Below the pieces are notes generated by a model. That model was not told where the DNA came from. It saw nothing but the letters and a program-made list of their open reading frames with translations, and did no database searches. This document shows, in pieces, positions 7,780 to 19,636 of a stretch of 64,000 nucleotides of DNA. Origin of the DNA: Actinomycetota bacterium (GTDB taxonomy: Bacteria; Actinomycetota; JAHEXW01; JAGVPG01); the NCBI GenBank assembly GCA_020052375.1, contig JAGVPG010000004.1:1-64000 (forward strand). The letters are read 5' to 3'. Positions within the stretch are counted from its first letter, which is position 1, and every line of letters begins with the position of its first letter. Both the position numbers and the translations under genes were made by a program.

Positions 7780-9696
7780 TTGAGAAACCTCGTAGTAGGT
7801 ATAGCAGGACATATAGACCACGGAAAGACTTCGCTTGTAAAGTCGCTGACGGGTATCTCCACGGACCGCCTGAAGGAAGAAAAAGAGAGGCAGATGTCGA
7901 TCGACATCGGGTTCGCTTATCTTAGACTTCCTTCAGGCAGGGAGATCGACATGATCGACGTGCCCGGACACGAGAAATTCGTCAAAAACATGGTCTGCGG
8001 AGCTTCGGGCATCGATGTCGGTCTCCTGGTGGTAGCGGCGGATGACGGTGTGATGCCTCAAACCAGGGAACACCTCGATATCCTCCGGCTCATAGGGGTA
8101 AAACGCGGAGCGATCGTGATCACGAAGACAGATCTGGCTGACGACGATATGCTTTCGATCATTGACGAGGATATCGGGACTTTGGTGGAAGACACATTCC
8201 TTGAAGACTGTCCGGTCGTCAAGTTCTCGGCGCGAACGGAACAGGGCAAAGAAGAAGTCATCAGAATGCTCGACGGCATCTGCCATGATGCGGAAGCGAA
8301 AGATGAAAGGAAAGACTTCCGGATGCCCATCGATCATGTTTTCAGTGTTTCAGGTTTTGGTACGGTCGTTACAGGGACAGTCGGCTCGGGATCGATAAAG
8401 AACGGTGATGAGATCGTCGTCTATCCGGCTGGGATAAAGACCAGGGTAAGAAGCTTGCAAACGCACACGGACACAGTGCAGGAGTGCTCGGCGGGACAAA
8501 GGGTCGGGATAAACATCTCAAACGTGACTACCGAAGACCTGAAACGGGGGATGATCGTAGCCAGACCCGGAGCCCTTGAAAAGACGCATATAATCAATGT
8601 GCGCATAGACCACCTGTCATCATCGGGGCGCAAGCTGGTCGATTGCGAGAAGGTCATGCTCTACACGGGGACATCGGAAAGCGTCGCTCGTATCGTATTC
8701 ATCGAAAAAGACGGACTCGAACCTGGCGAAACAGGGCTTGCACAGTTCAGACTGGATCGTTCGATCGCGCCGGCCGTCTTCGACAGGTTCATCATCCGCC
8801 GTCTGTCACCGCAGGTGACGATCGGTGGAGGTCTTATCCTGGAGGTCACAAAGAAGAAATACCGGCGGGTTGACAAGGGGACAGCGGAGCATCTAAGGAC
8901 GATAGAAACAGGTTCGGCGGAAGAAAGGGTGGAAGAACTCTTCAGACGGTCGAGTTTCCTAAATCCTATGCCTAGCAACCGCATCGCAAGGATGGCATCT
9001 TTAGGCCGGACGGACGCGCATGTTATCATCGACGGTATATACAACGCGGGAAACCTGATGCGTCTACCGGCCGGCTTGATCCATATCGCCCAGTATCAAA
9101 GACTGAAAAGCGTTTTGATGGAACGCTTGAAAGCGCATGTTGAAAAGAAGCCCCTGGATACGGTCTTTCCGAGAGAAGAGATCAGGGCTATGATATCCAG
9201 TCGCCTGGACTGTGAGCTATTCAACAGGGCTCTCGAGGATCTGGCTAGGGATAAGACCATAGTCCTTACGGATAAAGGTATTCGGCTGAAGGGCCACAAA
9301 GCTGTTCTGAATAAGAAGCAGATGCAGATATTCAACGATATCGTGGATCTATCGAGTAACGGTGATATCAAGCCGATCTGGCGTTCGAACATAGAAGAAC
9401 TCTCGTCAAAATACGGAAAGGCCGACGTCGATTCGGTTGTGGACCATCTACTGGACGAGAAACGGATCATACTTCTGAAAGACGGAAGCATTCTGACATC
9501 CGAAGCTTACGACAAAGGCATGCGGACACTCTTATCCTCATTCAATGGCTGCGATGGATTCGATCTGGGCTCTTTCAAGGATGTCCTCAACGTCGGCCGC
9601 CGCGCGGCGGTCTGTCTACTCGAACACTTTGATTCGATAGGTCTGACCTCGAGACAAGGTGATAAAAGACTGGTCGTCAAGACGTCTGATCGCTAA
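7780..9696 (+). CDS. selB: selenocysteine-specific elongation factor SelB
   Basis: [38 protein letters not shown], long C-terminal region compatible with winged-helix repeats; TTG start after GGGAG. Confidence 0.93.
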   Translation: MRNLVVGIAGHIDHGKTSLVKSLTGISTDRLKEEKERQMSIDIGFAYLRLPSGREIDMIDVPGHEKFVKNMVCGASGIDVGLLVVAADDGVMPQTREHLDILRLIGVKRGAIVITKTDLADDDMLSIIDEDIGTLVEDTFLEDCPVVKFSARTEQGKEEVIRMLDGICHDAEAKDERKDFRMPIDHVFSVSGFGTVVTGTVGSGSIKNGDEIVVYPAGIKTRVRSLQTHTDTVQECSAGQRVGINISNVTTEDLKRGMIVARPGALEKTHIINVRIDHLSSSGRKLVDCEKVMLYTGTSESVARIVFIEKDGLEPGETGLAQFRLDRSIAPAVFDRFIIRRLSPQVTIGGGLILEVTKKKYRRVDKGTAEHLRTIETGSAEERVEELFRRSSFLNPMPSNRIARMASLGRTDAHVIIDGIYNAGNLMRLPAGLIHIAQYQRLKSVLMERLKAHVEKKPLDTVFPREEIRAMISSRLDCELFNRALEDLARDKTIVLTDKGIRLKGHKAVLNKKQMQIFNDIVDLSSNGDIKPIWRSNIEELSSKYGKADVDSVVDHLLDEKRIILLKDGSILTSEAYDKGMRTLLSSFNGCDGFDLGSFKDVLNVGRRAAVCLLEHFDSIGLTSRQGDKRLVVKTSDR

Positions 9697-9731
9697 GGCG
9701 GGCAGATAAAAGATGATGTATAATCATCTAT

Positions 9732-11675
9732 ATGGATCTTCTGAAAGACCTTAATCCCCAGCAAAAGGAAGCCGTCATCCACGAGGAAGGACCCCTCCTT
9801 ATCCTCGCAGGTGCGGGCAGCGGAAAAACGAGGGCATTGACCTGCCGGATCGCGTATATGATAAAAGGCCGTCGCGTGAATCCGTTGAACATCCTTGCCA
9901 TAACGTTCACCAACAAAGCCGCCAGCGAGATGCGGAATCGTGTGGATGCTCTCCTCGGCAAGAACGTGAGCAAAGGGATGTGGGTGATGACCTTTCATTC
10001 GGCATGCGCCCGTATCTTAAGAAGCGACATCGGATCGCTGGGATATAAGAACACATTCACGATATATGACGACAGCGATTCCGAGAGGCTCATCAGGGAT
10101 TGCTTGATCGAGTTACAGCTCGACCCCAAGAAGTTCGCGCCGCGCGCGGTCTTGAGCGTGATCTCTCATGCCAAAAGCGAACTGATCGACCAGGACACCT
10201 ACGCTGCCGGGGCTTCATCTTATTTCGAACAGGTGACAGCCGAGGTATATAAACTCTACCAGCATCGCTTGTTCACCAGTAATTGCGTAGATTTCGACGA
10301 TCTTATCATGTTAGCGGTAAACATGCTGGAACTGTATCCCAAGATACTGGACAAATGGCAGGAAAAATTCAGATATATATTGATCGACGAGTATCAGGAT
10401 ACGAACCACGCCCAGTTCCGTCTGGTCAGTCTGCTGGCGAGCAAATACAAGAACATCTGCGTGGTAGGCGACCCGGACCAAAGCATATATAAGTTCAGAG
10501 GGGCGGATATAAGGAACATCCTCGAGTTCGAAAGGGACTTCCCTGACCCCAAGATAATAAACCTGGAACAGAACTACAGGTCGACACAGACGATCCTGGA
10601 TGCCGCCAACGCGCTTATAGAGAACAACCGGGGCCGGAAACCGAAGAACCTGTGGACGGACAAAGAAGCTGGAACGGGCATACTCTGGTATCAGGCCGAG
10701 AATGAACGCGACGAGGCGGTCTATGTCCTGACGGAGATCGAGAACCAGTGCCGTCGCAATAGTCGCAGCTTTAGAGACTTCGCGGTCTTCTACCGGACCA
10801 ACGCTCAATCACGTGTCTTTGAAGAAGTCTTCATGAACTGGGAGGTCCCGTATCGAGTTGTCGGCAGCTTGAGGTTCTATGACCGGATGGAGGTCAAGGA
10901 CATGCTGGCCTATTTGAGGGTGGTCAATAACGCGGACGATAACGTAAGCTTAAAGAGGATCGTCAACGTCCCGCGTCGGGGGATCGGAAAGACGACGATC
11001 GAACGGATCTCCGCTTACGCGAATACTATGGGCATGAGCTTGATGGATGCCCTGGAGGTCGTTCAAGACATTCCAGGCATCGGAGCGGCCGCGGTATCAA
11101 AGATCAAAGACTTTTGCGACATGATCAAGGGCTTCCAGGTGAAGAGCGCCGACGGCCTGCTTATTCTGGGGCAGGAGGTCGTTGAGAAGACCGGTTATAT
11201 CCGGGCACTGGAAAAAGAACAGACGACAGAGGCGGCAAACAGGATAGAGAACGTAAAAGAGCTGGTCGGAGCGATGAAAGAGTTCGAGACTGCTTATCAA
11301 GGGGCAAGTCTTGATGATTTCCTAGAAAAGGTCGCCCTGATCACTGACTTAGACTCATATGACCAAGATGATGACGCGGTCACGTTGATGACCGTACATA
11401 ACGCTAAAGGGCTTGAATTTCCGGGTGTGTTTATGGTCGGCATGGAAGAAGGGCTGTTTCCGCATTATAGATCGATGACGGACACGGCCGAACTCGAGGA
11501 AGAAAGGCGCCTGTGTTATGTCGGCATGACACGGGCAAAGGAACACCTATACCTTGTCTCAGCGTGGACTCGCACGATATTCGGCGGTATGAACTACGCT
11601 ACGCAGTCGAGATTCTTACGGGAAATACCTGAAGAGTTATTGGATGTAGATGGCAAGGATGAAGCGACATCTTGA
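9732..11675 (+). CDS. pcrA: ATP-dependent DNA helicase PcrA/UvrD
   Basis: MDLLKDLNPQQKEAVIHEEGPLLILAGAGSGKTRALTCRIAYM, 'LIDEYQDTNHAQF', 'VTLMTVHNAKGLEFPGVF'. Confidence 0.92.
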   Translation: MDLLKDLNPQQKEAVIHEEGPLLILAGAGSGKTRALTCRIAYMIKGRRVNPLNILAITFTNKAASEMRNRVDALLGKNVSKGMWVMTFHSACARILRSDIGSLGYKNTFTIYDDSDSERLIRDCLIELQLDPKKFAPRAVLSVISHAKSELIDQDTYAAGASSYFEQVTAEVYKLYQHRLFTSNCVDFDDLIMLAVNMLELYPKILDKWQEKFRYILIDEYQDTNHAQFRLVSLLASKYKNICVVGDPDQSIYKFRGADIRNILEFERDFPDPKIINLEQNYRSTQTILDAANALIENNRGRKPKNLWTDKEAGTGILWYQAENERDEAVYVLTEIENQCRRNSRSFRDFAVFYRTNAQSRVFEEVFMNWEVPYRVVGSLRFYDRMEVKDMLAYLRVVNNADDNVSLKRIVNVPRRGIGKTTIERISAYANTMGMSLMDALEVVQDIPGIGAAAVSKIKDFCDMIKGFQVKSADGLLILGQEVVEKTGYIRALEKEQTTEAANRIENVKELVGAMKEFETAYQGASLDDFLEKVALITDLDSYDQDDDAVTLMTVHNAKGLEFPGVFMVGMEEGLFPHYRSMTDTAELEEERRLCYVGMTRAKEHLYLVSAWTRTIFGGMNYATQSRFLREIPEELLDVDGKDEATS

Positions 11676-11738
11676 CACGTTTCACAACGGCTCATATAAT
11701 TAAATTATATTAATCACACCAAAATAGTAGGAATTAAC

Positions 11739-12467
11739 ATGTTCAAGAAGCTGAGAAGTGAATTCAATACAGTATTCGAGAAGGATCCGGCGGCGCGGAG
11801 CAGGATCGAAGTCCTGCTGGCCTACCCGGGTCTACATGCGATCCTTTTTCATCGTGTATCGCACTGGTTCTATCATCATAAGCTGGTCTTGATAGCCAGG
11901 TTGATATCGCATTTCGGAAGGTTCATGACCGGGATAGAGATCCATCCGGGAGCGATGATAGGCGAGAGGTTCTTTATAGACCACGGAATGGGCGTGGTCA
12001 TCGGCGAGACATCAGAGATCGGGGATGACGTCCTTCTCTACCAGGGTGTGACGCTCGGCGGCACGGGAATAGAGAAAGGCAAAAGGCACCCTACGATCAG
12101 AAACAACGTTGTAGTGGGCGCGGGCGCGAAGGTGCTGGGAGCTATTACGATAGGCGATAATGTCAGGATAGGAGCGGGTTCCGTAGTCGTAAGGGATGTA
12201 CCGGATAACACGACTGTAGTCGGCGTACCGGCCAGGGCCGTATTCGAGCAAGGGAAACGCGTGACACCGCTGGATGTTCTTGATCACGGCCAGCTCCCCG
12301 ATCCTGAAGTGGAGATCGTGAAGATACTTGTTGATAGGATACACCGCCTGGAAGAGAGAGTGAATAAGATAAAAGAAGTCAAAGAGGTCAAGGATGTCGA
12401 CGATATCAAGGAGATGAAAGAGTCGGAAGAGATGTTGAGGTGTTTTATGGATGGGGCAGGGATCTAA
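11739..12467 (+). CDS. cysE: serine O-acetyltransferase
   Basis: Hexapeptide-repeat fold, '[42 protein letters not shown]'; C-terminal repeat-derived extension. Confidence 0.92.
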   Translation: MFKKLRSEFNTVFEKDPAARSRIEVLLAYPGLHAILFHRVSHWFYHHKLVLIARLISHFGRFMTGIEIHPGAMIGERFFIDHGMGVVIGETSEIGDDVLLYQGVTLGGTGIEKGKRHPTIRNNVVVGAGAKVLGAITIGDNVRIGAGSVVVRDVPDNTTVVGVPARAVFEQGKRVTPLDVLDHGQLPDPEVEIVKILVDRIHRLEERVNKIKEVKEVKDVDDIKEMKESEEMLRCFMDGAGI

Positions 12468-12468
12468 A

Positions 12469-13625
<1,157 letters not shown>

Positions 13626-13629
<4 letters not shown>

Positions 13630-14420
13630 TGATCGATATTACTGAAAAAGTGGATTATAAGGAGTATTCGAGAGAAGGCGTCAAAGAGGCGACAGGTGAA
13701 GTCGTCGTCGAGATGCCTCTTACTATTTATGTAGATAAAGAAGAACTTGTAACACTGCTCTGCACGCCCGAACGCATGGACTACCTGGCTCTCGGTTTCT
13801 TATGGAGCGAAGGCGTCATCAATACACCTGACGAGGTCAAAAAGATCGTCGTCGACGAGGAAAAAGGAGCCGTCTGGGTGGATGCCGCGATAGACCGGGA
13901 GTTCATCAAGGAGATGATGTTCAAGCGCCTGATCACATCCGGATGCGGCAAAGGGACGACTTTCTATAGCGTCGTCGACAAAGTGTCCGCGCAGCCGGTG
14001 GTTTCGGATATTAAGGTAACTCCGGAACAAGTACTTGACCTGATGTCGAAGTTCCAGGAAACATCGCATCTATACAAGGAAACGCATGGCGTCCATAGCG
14101 CGGCTCTTTGTACACCGGATGAGATACTGACCTTCAGGGAAGACATCGGGCGGCACAACGCGATCGACAAGATACTCGGCGAATGCTTTATGTCGGGTAC
14201 TGCGCTTAAAGACAAAGTGATGTTGACGTCGGGCAGGATATCTTCAGAAGTGTTACTAAAAACGGCTAAGAAAGGCATACCGGTACTTGTATCCCGGACA
14301 TCGCCGACAGCACTGGCTGTAAGGTTAGCCGGAAAACTGGGTGTCACGCTGATCGGGTTCGTCCGGGGCGGCAAGATGAGAGTGTATAACCATAATGAAA
14401 GAGTAAACAGTGAGCAGTGA
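13626..14420 (+). CDS. fdhD: formate dehydrogenase accessory sulfurtransferase FdhD
   Basis: 'LALGFLWSEGVI', 'TSGCGKG', 'VHSAALC', 'EDIGRHNAIDKILG'. Confidence 0.92.
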
Positions 14421-14476
14421 ACAGTGAATAAGAGCAGGACACATCTGTTCACTGTTCATTGTTCACCGTTCACTAA
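14403..14476. repeat. (AGTGAACA)n-type repeat with inverted copy (related: 25248-25267, 62041-62070)
   Basis: ACAGTGAGCAGTGAACAGTGAAT ... TGTTCACTGTTCATTGTTCACCGTTCACT. Confidence 0.8.
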
Positions 14477-14491
14477 GTCATAGGAGTATAT

Positions 14492-15418
14492 GTGTCGTAT
14501 TGTGTAAGAGAGAACCTGCCATTACTGGAAAGAATAGGATGTCTCAAAGAAGAGCGTAAAGCGGTCATTCTGGCGCACAACTACCAGCTGCCGGAGGTCC
14601 AGGATATCGCCGATTTTGTAGGCGATTCGCTGGATCTGTCTATAAAAGCCGCCGAGACAGATGCGGAGATCATCGTCTTTTGCGGAGTCCATTTCATGGC
14701 GGAGACGGCGGCGATCCTTTCTCCGGACAAGAAGGTTTTGCTGGCAGCCGAACACGCCGGGTGTCCGATGGCTAATATGATAAGCGGACATCAGATGAAG
14801 GAGTTCAAAGCGGAGCATCCGGAAGCCACGGCCATGTGTTACGTCAATACGTCCGCTTCAGTAAAAGCTGAATGTGACTGGTGTTGCACGTCTGCGAATG
14901 CCCTGCAGATAGCGGAACATGTCGAAAATGACGAGATCCTGTTTGTACCGGACAAGTATCTGGGTTCGTATATAGCGTCAAAGTCGAATAAACACTTTAC
15001 CATCTGGAACGGTTATTGCCCGACGCACGTCAGGATCAGGCCTGAAGACATCGTCCAGCGCAAGAAGGAACATCCGAAAGCGGCGGTGATCGTGCATCCC
15101 GAATGTGTTTCGGAGGTCGTCGCGCTAGCGGACGAGGTCTTATCGACCGGCGGTATGGTAAAGTTCGCCCGCGAATCCGATTATAAAGAAATAATAATAG
15201 GGACGGAGGTCGGGCTGATCCACCGTCTTGAGCAAGAAAACCCGAAGAAACATTTCTATGCGGCCACGGAACTGGCTATATGTCCGAACATGAAACTTAC
15301 TAACCTGGAGAAGATCCTTTGGTCGCTGGAAGACCTTCAATATGAGATACACGTACCGGAGGACATCGCAAGGAGAGCAAAAAAAGCAATCGACAGGATG
15401 ATAAGTGTCAGGACATGA
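14492..15418 (+). CDS. nadA: quinolinate synthase
   Basis: 'ILAHNYQLPEVQDIADFVGDSLDLS', 'FCGVHFMAETAAIL', 'CPNMKLTNLEKIL'. Confidence 0.93.
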   Translation: MSYCVRENLPLLERIGCLKEERKAVILAHNYQLPEVQDIADFVGDSLDLSIKAAETDAEIIVFCGVHFMAETAAILSPDKKVLLAAEHAGCPMANMISGHQMKEFKAEHPEATAMCYVNTSASVKAECDWCCTSANALQIAEHVENDEILFVPDKYLGSYIASKSNKHFTIWNGYCPTHVRIRPEDIVQRKKEHPKAAVIVHPECVSEVVALADEVLSTGGMVKFARESDYKEIIIGTEVGLIHRLEQENPKKHFYAATELAICPNMKLTNLEKILWSLEDLQYEIHVPEDIARRAKKAIDRMISVRT

Positions 15419-16449
15419 AAGTCTTTGTCGCTATGAGCGGCGGGGTAGACAGCTCGACAACGGCCGCTCTTCTTAAAGAACAAGGACATGAAGTAACCGG
15501 TGTCACTATGTTATTGCATGATGCCGCTTCAGACGAGACCGCAAAAACCGTCGCGCGATACTTGAATATCCTGCATAAGACCATCGATCTTAAAGATCTG
15601 TTCAAGAAGGAGATAATCACCTATTTTGTCGATGAGTACAACAACGGGCGGACTCCCAATCCATGTGTCTTATGCAATAAGAAGATAAAGTTCGGCATGC
15701 TGCTTGATTATGCGCTCGAGAACGGAGCAGACTTCCTTGCAACAGGTCACTACGCCCGCATCGAGCTCACCCGACTCACGACTCACGACTCACGGTTCAC
15801 TCTAAAGAAAGGGATCGACGGTTCGAAAGACCAATCGTATTTCTTGTGGATGCTGGACCAACAGCAGCTGGTTCATATTCTTTTTCCCCTTGGCGCCTAT
15901 ACAAAACATCAGGTAAGGGAGATGGCAAGGGAGCGGGGATTGCCGGTGGCCGATAGGCCGGAGAGCCAGGAGATATGCTTTGTTCCCGATGACGATTACC
16001 GGGCACTACTAAGGAAAAGCGGTAAACGATTCATTGAACCCGGATCGATCATCAGTCCGGACGGAACCGAGATCGGCAGGCACAAAGGCATAATCGATTA
16101 TACCGTCGGCCAGCGTAAAGGGCTCGGCATCGCGGCCGGCCATCCGCTGTATGTGACGGCTATAGACATACAGCAAAATGCGGTTATCACCGGAACCGAT
16201 GAAGACCTGTATAGGAGCGAGATCGAATGTGATCGATCAAATATCATCTCAGGTGATCAGCTTGCACCGGAGTCGGAGGTGACCGCTCGTATCAGATACA
16301 ACAGTCCGGGATCGACAGCCATAATAAGACCTCTAAAGAACGGAACCATCCTTGCCGGCTTCAAGATACCGCAGAGGGCGGTAGCCCCGGGACAGAGCAT
16401 CGTGTTTTACGACGACGATATTGTGATCGGAGGAGCTGTTATATCTTAA
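15415..16449 (+). CDS. mnmA: tRNA-specific 2-thiouridylase MnmA (contains an in-frame repeat insertion)
   Basis: MKVFVAMSGGVDSSTTAALL, 'TPNPCVLCNKKIKFG', 'GSKDQSYFLW', 'SQEICFVPD', 'YTVGQRKGLGI'. Confidence 0.93.
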   Translation: MKVFVAMSGGVDSSTTAALLKEQGHEVTGVTMLLHDAASDETAKTVARYLNILHKTIDLKDLFKKEIITYFVDEYNNGRTPNPCVLCNKKIKFGMLLDYALENGADFLATGHYARIELTRLTTHDSRFTLKKGIDGSKDQSYFLWMLDQQQLVHILFPLGAYTKHQVREMARERGLPVADRPESQEICFVPDDDYRALLRKSGKRFIEPGSIISPDGTEIGRHKGIIDYTVGQRKGLGIAAGHPLYVTAIDIQQNAVITGTDEDLYRSEIECDRSNIISGDQLAPESEVTARIRYNSPGSTAIIRPLKNGTILAGFKIPQRAVAPGQSIVFYDDDIVIGGAVIS

Positions 16450-16516
16450 AACGCTTGACAACCGAAGACCTGTCTTGTAGTGTATATTACATAATATCGA
16501 TAGGAATTGGAGGTAT

Positions 16517-17425
16517 ATGATGTTTAAGGATGCAACGGCGCTGATAGGGGACACGGCTTTGATAAAACTGAATAAAGTCTTATCACCCGGGTCAGCCACA
16601 GTCTACGCAAAGATAGAATCCCGTAATCCGGGCGGGAGCGTAAAAGACCGGATAGGTCTGTCGATGATCGAGGCTGGAGAGAGAGATGGGACCCTCAAAC
16701 CTGGTTCGACGATAGTCGAACCGACGAGTGGGAATACAGGGATCGCTCTGGCTCTGGTCGCAGCGGTCAAGGGATACCAGTGCATCCTTACGATGCCCGA
16801 GTCCATGAGCGTTGAAAGACGCGCGTTATTGAGTTCTTTCGGAGCGGCACTAGTCCTGACACCCGCGACCGAAGGTATGACCGGAGCCGTGAAGAGGGCG
16901 GAGAAACTGGTCGCGGGAAACTCCGACTTTTTCATGCCGCAGCAGTTCAACAACCCGGCAAATCCCGATATCCATAGGACCAAGACGGCTGTCGAGATAC
17001 TGGACGGTGTGGGGAACATAAAGATCGACGCTTTTGTAGCCGGAGTCGGAACGGGAGGGACGATCACCGGAGTCGGTGAAGTCCTGAAGGGCTTAAACCC
17101 GGCTGTCAAGATAGTTGCGGTAGAGCCGGCTGAATCTCCCGTCCTTTCGGGAGGCGCACCGGGTCCGCACAAGATACAGGGGATCGGAGCGGGTTTTGTC
17201 CCTAAGGTCTTGAACACGGCGATCCTGGACGAGATATTGACTGTAGGGCAGGAAGACGCCTTCGCGATGCGGGAACGCTTGATAAACGAGGAAGGACTGC
17301 TGGTCGGCATATCCTCAGGAGCCGCGGTGGTAGCGGCCGGTAAAGTGGCTGAAAGGCTTGGTGAAGGCAAGACGGTAGTGACAATACTTCCGGACACCGG
17401 CGAACGCTATTTGAGCATGGTCTAG
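16517..17425 (+). CDS. cysK: cysteine synthase (O-acetylserine sulfhydrylase), copy 1
   Basis: '[22 protein letters not shown]', '[12 protein letters not shown]', '[13 protein letters not shown]', 'GISSGAA'. Confidence 0.92.
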   Translation: MMFKDATALIGDTALIKLNKVLSPGSATVYAKIESRNPGGSVKDRIGLSMIEAGERDGTLKPGSTIVEPTSGNTGIALALVAAVKGYQCILTMPESMSVERRALLSSFGAALVLTPATEGMTGAVKRAEKLVAGNSDFFMPQQFNNPANPDIHRTKTAVEILDGVGNIKIDAFVAGVGTGGTITGVGEVLKGLNPAVKIVAVEPAESPVLSGGAPGPHKIQGIGAGFVPKVLNTAILDEILTVGQEDAFAMRERLINEEGLLVGISSGAAVVAAGKVAERLGEGKTVVTILPDTGERYLSMV

Positions 17426-17537
17426 GACAAGAGATCGAAGAGGTCAAGGAGATCGATGAAGTCAAGGAAAAACAAAGAACTATCCTTGATCTCTTTGACA
17501 TCCTCGACTTCTTTGATTTCTTTAATGAGGGGGCATA

Positions 17538-17987
17538 TTGAGGTTTTCAGCTAAGGGGGAGTATGGCGTAAGGGCTATACTCGACATAGCTCTTTATGGT
17601 GAGAGCGGGCCGGTGAGAGTCAAGGAGATCGCCAGGCGGCAAGCGATCCCGATAAGATTCCTGGAACAGGTCATGACATCACTGAAGCAAGCGGGGCTTG
17701 TCGAAAGCTACCGCGGTGCGCATGGCGGATACCGCCTTAAAAAGTCGGCCAAGGACATAAACCTGGCCGACGTTATACAAGCGGTCGAAGGGCCTATCAC
17801 TGTGATGGAGTGTATAAACGAAAAAGACAAAGGCCTATGCGACCAGATCAGTGTCTGCGTCATTCGTGATATCTGGTGTGACGTCCAGAGGTCGGTCATA
17901 AAGTCGCTATCCGCCGTCACTCTGGAAAGTGTGATCAAGAAGAAACAAAAGAGAGAATCCACGCAAGCGCCGGTTTACCAGATTTGA
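17538..17987 (+). CDS. Rrf2-family transcriptional regulator
   Basis: MRFSAKGEYGVRAILDIALYGESGPVRVKEIARRQAIPIRFLEQVMTSLKQAGLVESYRGAHGGYRL; TTG start. Confidence 0.9.
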   Translation: MRFSAKGEYGVRAILDIALYGESGPVRVKEIARRQAIPIRFLEQVMTSLKQAGLVESYRGAHGGYRLKKSAKDINLADVIQAVEGPITVMECINEKDKGLCDQISVCVIRDIWCDVQRSVIKSLSAVTLESVIKKKQKRESTQAPVYQI

Positions 17988-18031
17988 CAACTTTGTGAAT
18001 ACGTGATTGAATGAAAATAATAGAATATAGA

Positions 18032-18328
18032 CCAAAGGCGATGAAGAGAAGGAGTAAGCTGGCCTTTAGTAGGGTTTTAGCGAGCCGCGTTGGTGGAAGG
18101 CGGTACTCGAAAAGCAGCTGAACATGTTCTCGGAGCCGCCGGGCAGAAACCTTGTAAGACCGTAAGGCAAGTAAGCCCGGACGGGAGTTCCCGTTACAGA
18201 GCCAGCCCATAAAAAGAAAAGGTCTGGAGTGGGCGATGAGATCGGTACAGAAATGTGCTGATGAAGTTGGGTGGTACCGCGAGAGATCCCTCTCGTCCCG
18301 GCACTTAGTCGAGACGGGAGGTTTTTTA
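18032..18328 (+). promoter_or_regulatory. T-box riboswitch leader, probable Met specificity
   Basis: Hallmark TGGGTGGTACCGCG at 18268-18281; stem I-like 'AGCGAGCCGCGTTGGTGGAAGGCGGT...CTGAACATGTTCTCGGAG'; terminator hairpin and T6 at 18289-18327. Confidence 0.9.
18289..18328 (+). terminator. T-box intrinsic terminator
   Basis: CCTCTCGTCCC / GAGACGGGAGG stem followed by TTTTTT. Confidence 0.8.
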
Positions 18329-18433
18329 TTATAAAAAATAAAGCGGGCGGGATCATACGAATGTCGATATATACTCGACATAGGTAAGTGTTACTAATAT
18401 GCTTTAAGCTTAGAGAATACAAGGAGGATAGCT

Positions 18434-19636
18434 ATGGCTACCAAGACATATGAAGAGATAAATCAAAAGATCAAAAAGGGCGAGGCCGTCGTGGTCACAG
18501 CCGAAGAGATCATCGATATCGTCAAGGAAAAGGGTGTCAAACAGACCCTCAAAGATGTCGATGTCGTGACCACCGGTACATTCGGGCCGATGTGCTCGTC
18601 CGGAGCGATTCTAAACATCGGACACTCGAATCCGAAGATAAAGATCCAAAAAGCATGGCTTAACGATGTGAATGCGTACGCAGGACTTGCCGCGGTCGAT
18701 CTGTATATCGGAGTCACCGAGGTCCCGGACGACGATCCGTTGAACAAGGTGCATCCGGGCGCGTTCCGCTATGGCGGAGGGCATGTCATCGAGGACCTGG
18801 TCGCCGGGAAGGACGTTAAACTGCGGGCGATCTCGTACGGGACGGACTGCTATCCGCGGCGCAAGCTGGAGACGTTGATCAACTTGAAGGATCTGAACGA
18901 GGCGTTCCTGTTCAATCCGAGGAACGCGTACCAGAACTATAATTGTGCGGTGAACCTGTCCAACCGGGTGATCTATACGTACATGGGTGTCATCAAGCCG
19001 CATCTCGGCAACGCCAACTACTCGACATCGGGACAACTTTCCCCGCTGCTGAACGATCCTCTGTATAAGACGATCGGCATCGGGACAAGGATCTTCCTGG
19101 GTGGAGGAGTCGGATATGTCGTCTGGAACGGTACCCAGCACAATCCGACTGCGAAAAGAGGAGAAAACGGTGTCCCGAAAGGCGGAGCAGGCACTCTGTC
19201 CGTAGTCGGGGATCTCAAGCAGATGAAGCCGGAATGGCTGGTAGGGGCATCCTTTGTAGGCTACGGTGCGACTCTGACAGTAGGGCTTGGCATACCGATA
19301 CCGCTTCTTTCCGAAGAGATACTGGAATATGTCAGCGTTACCGATAAAGAGATATTCACACAGGTCATCGACTACAGTGAGGATTATCCGAACGGTATCG
19401 TCCGGTCATTGGGAGAGATCAGTTACGCGCAGTTGAGAAGCGGCGAGATCGAAGTCAACGGCAAGAAAGTCCCGACGGCCAGCCTGTCCAGCTATTCGAA
19501 GGCTCGAGAGATCGCCCTGGAACTGAAAAGCTGGATAAAGGAAGGTAAGTTCGAGCTTGGCGAACCCGTAGAACTGATCCCGGGACCCGAGAGCGGACTG
19601 TCGTTCAAACCGTTGAAAGAAAGGGCGGTAGAATAA
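18434..19636 (+). CDS. DUF39 homocysteine biosynthesis protein (aspartate-semialdehyde sulfurtransferase-type)
   Basis: 'TYEEINQKIKKGEAVVVTAEEI', 'TTGTFGPMCSSGAILNIGHS', 'CYPRRKLETLINLKDLNEAFLFNPRNAYQNYNCA'. Confidence 0.88.
   Translation: MATKTYEEINQKIKKGEAVVVTAEEIIDIVKEKGVKQTLKDVDVVTTGTFGPMCSSGAILNIGHSNPKIKIQKAWLNDVNAYAGLAAVDLYIGVTEVPDDDPLNKVHPGAFRYGGGHVIEDLVAGKDVKLRAISYGTDCYPRRKLETLINLKDLNEAFLFNPRNAYQNYNCAVNLSNRVIYTYMGVIKPHLGNANYSTSGQLSPLLNDPLYKTIGIGTRIFLGGGVGYVVWNGTQHNPTAKRGENGVPKGGAGTLSVVGDLKQMKPEWLVGASFVGYGATLTVGLGIPIPLLSEEILEYVSVTDKEIFTQVIDYSEDYPNGIVRSLGEISYAQLRSGEIEVNGKKVPTASLSSYSKAREIALELKSWIKEGKFELGEPVELIPGPESGLSFKPLKERAVE

Noticed and set aside
7641-7925. ORFs of 88 aa on both strands over the SelC-like tRNA and start of selB
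   Set aside because: They overlap a clear tRNA fold and the SelB N-terminus; no independent coding signal.
18463-18747. Antisense ORF inside the DUF39 gene
   Set aside because: Shadow ORF of a well-supported gene.
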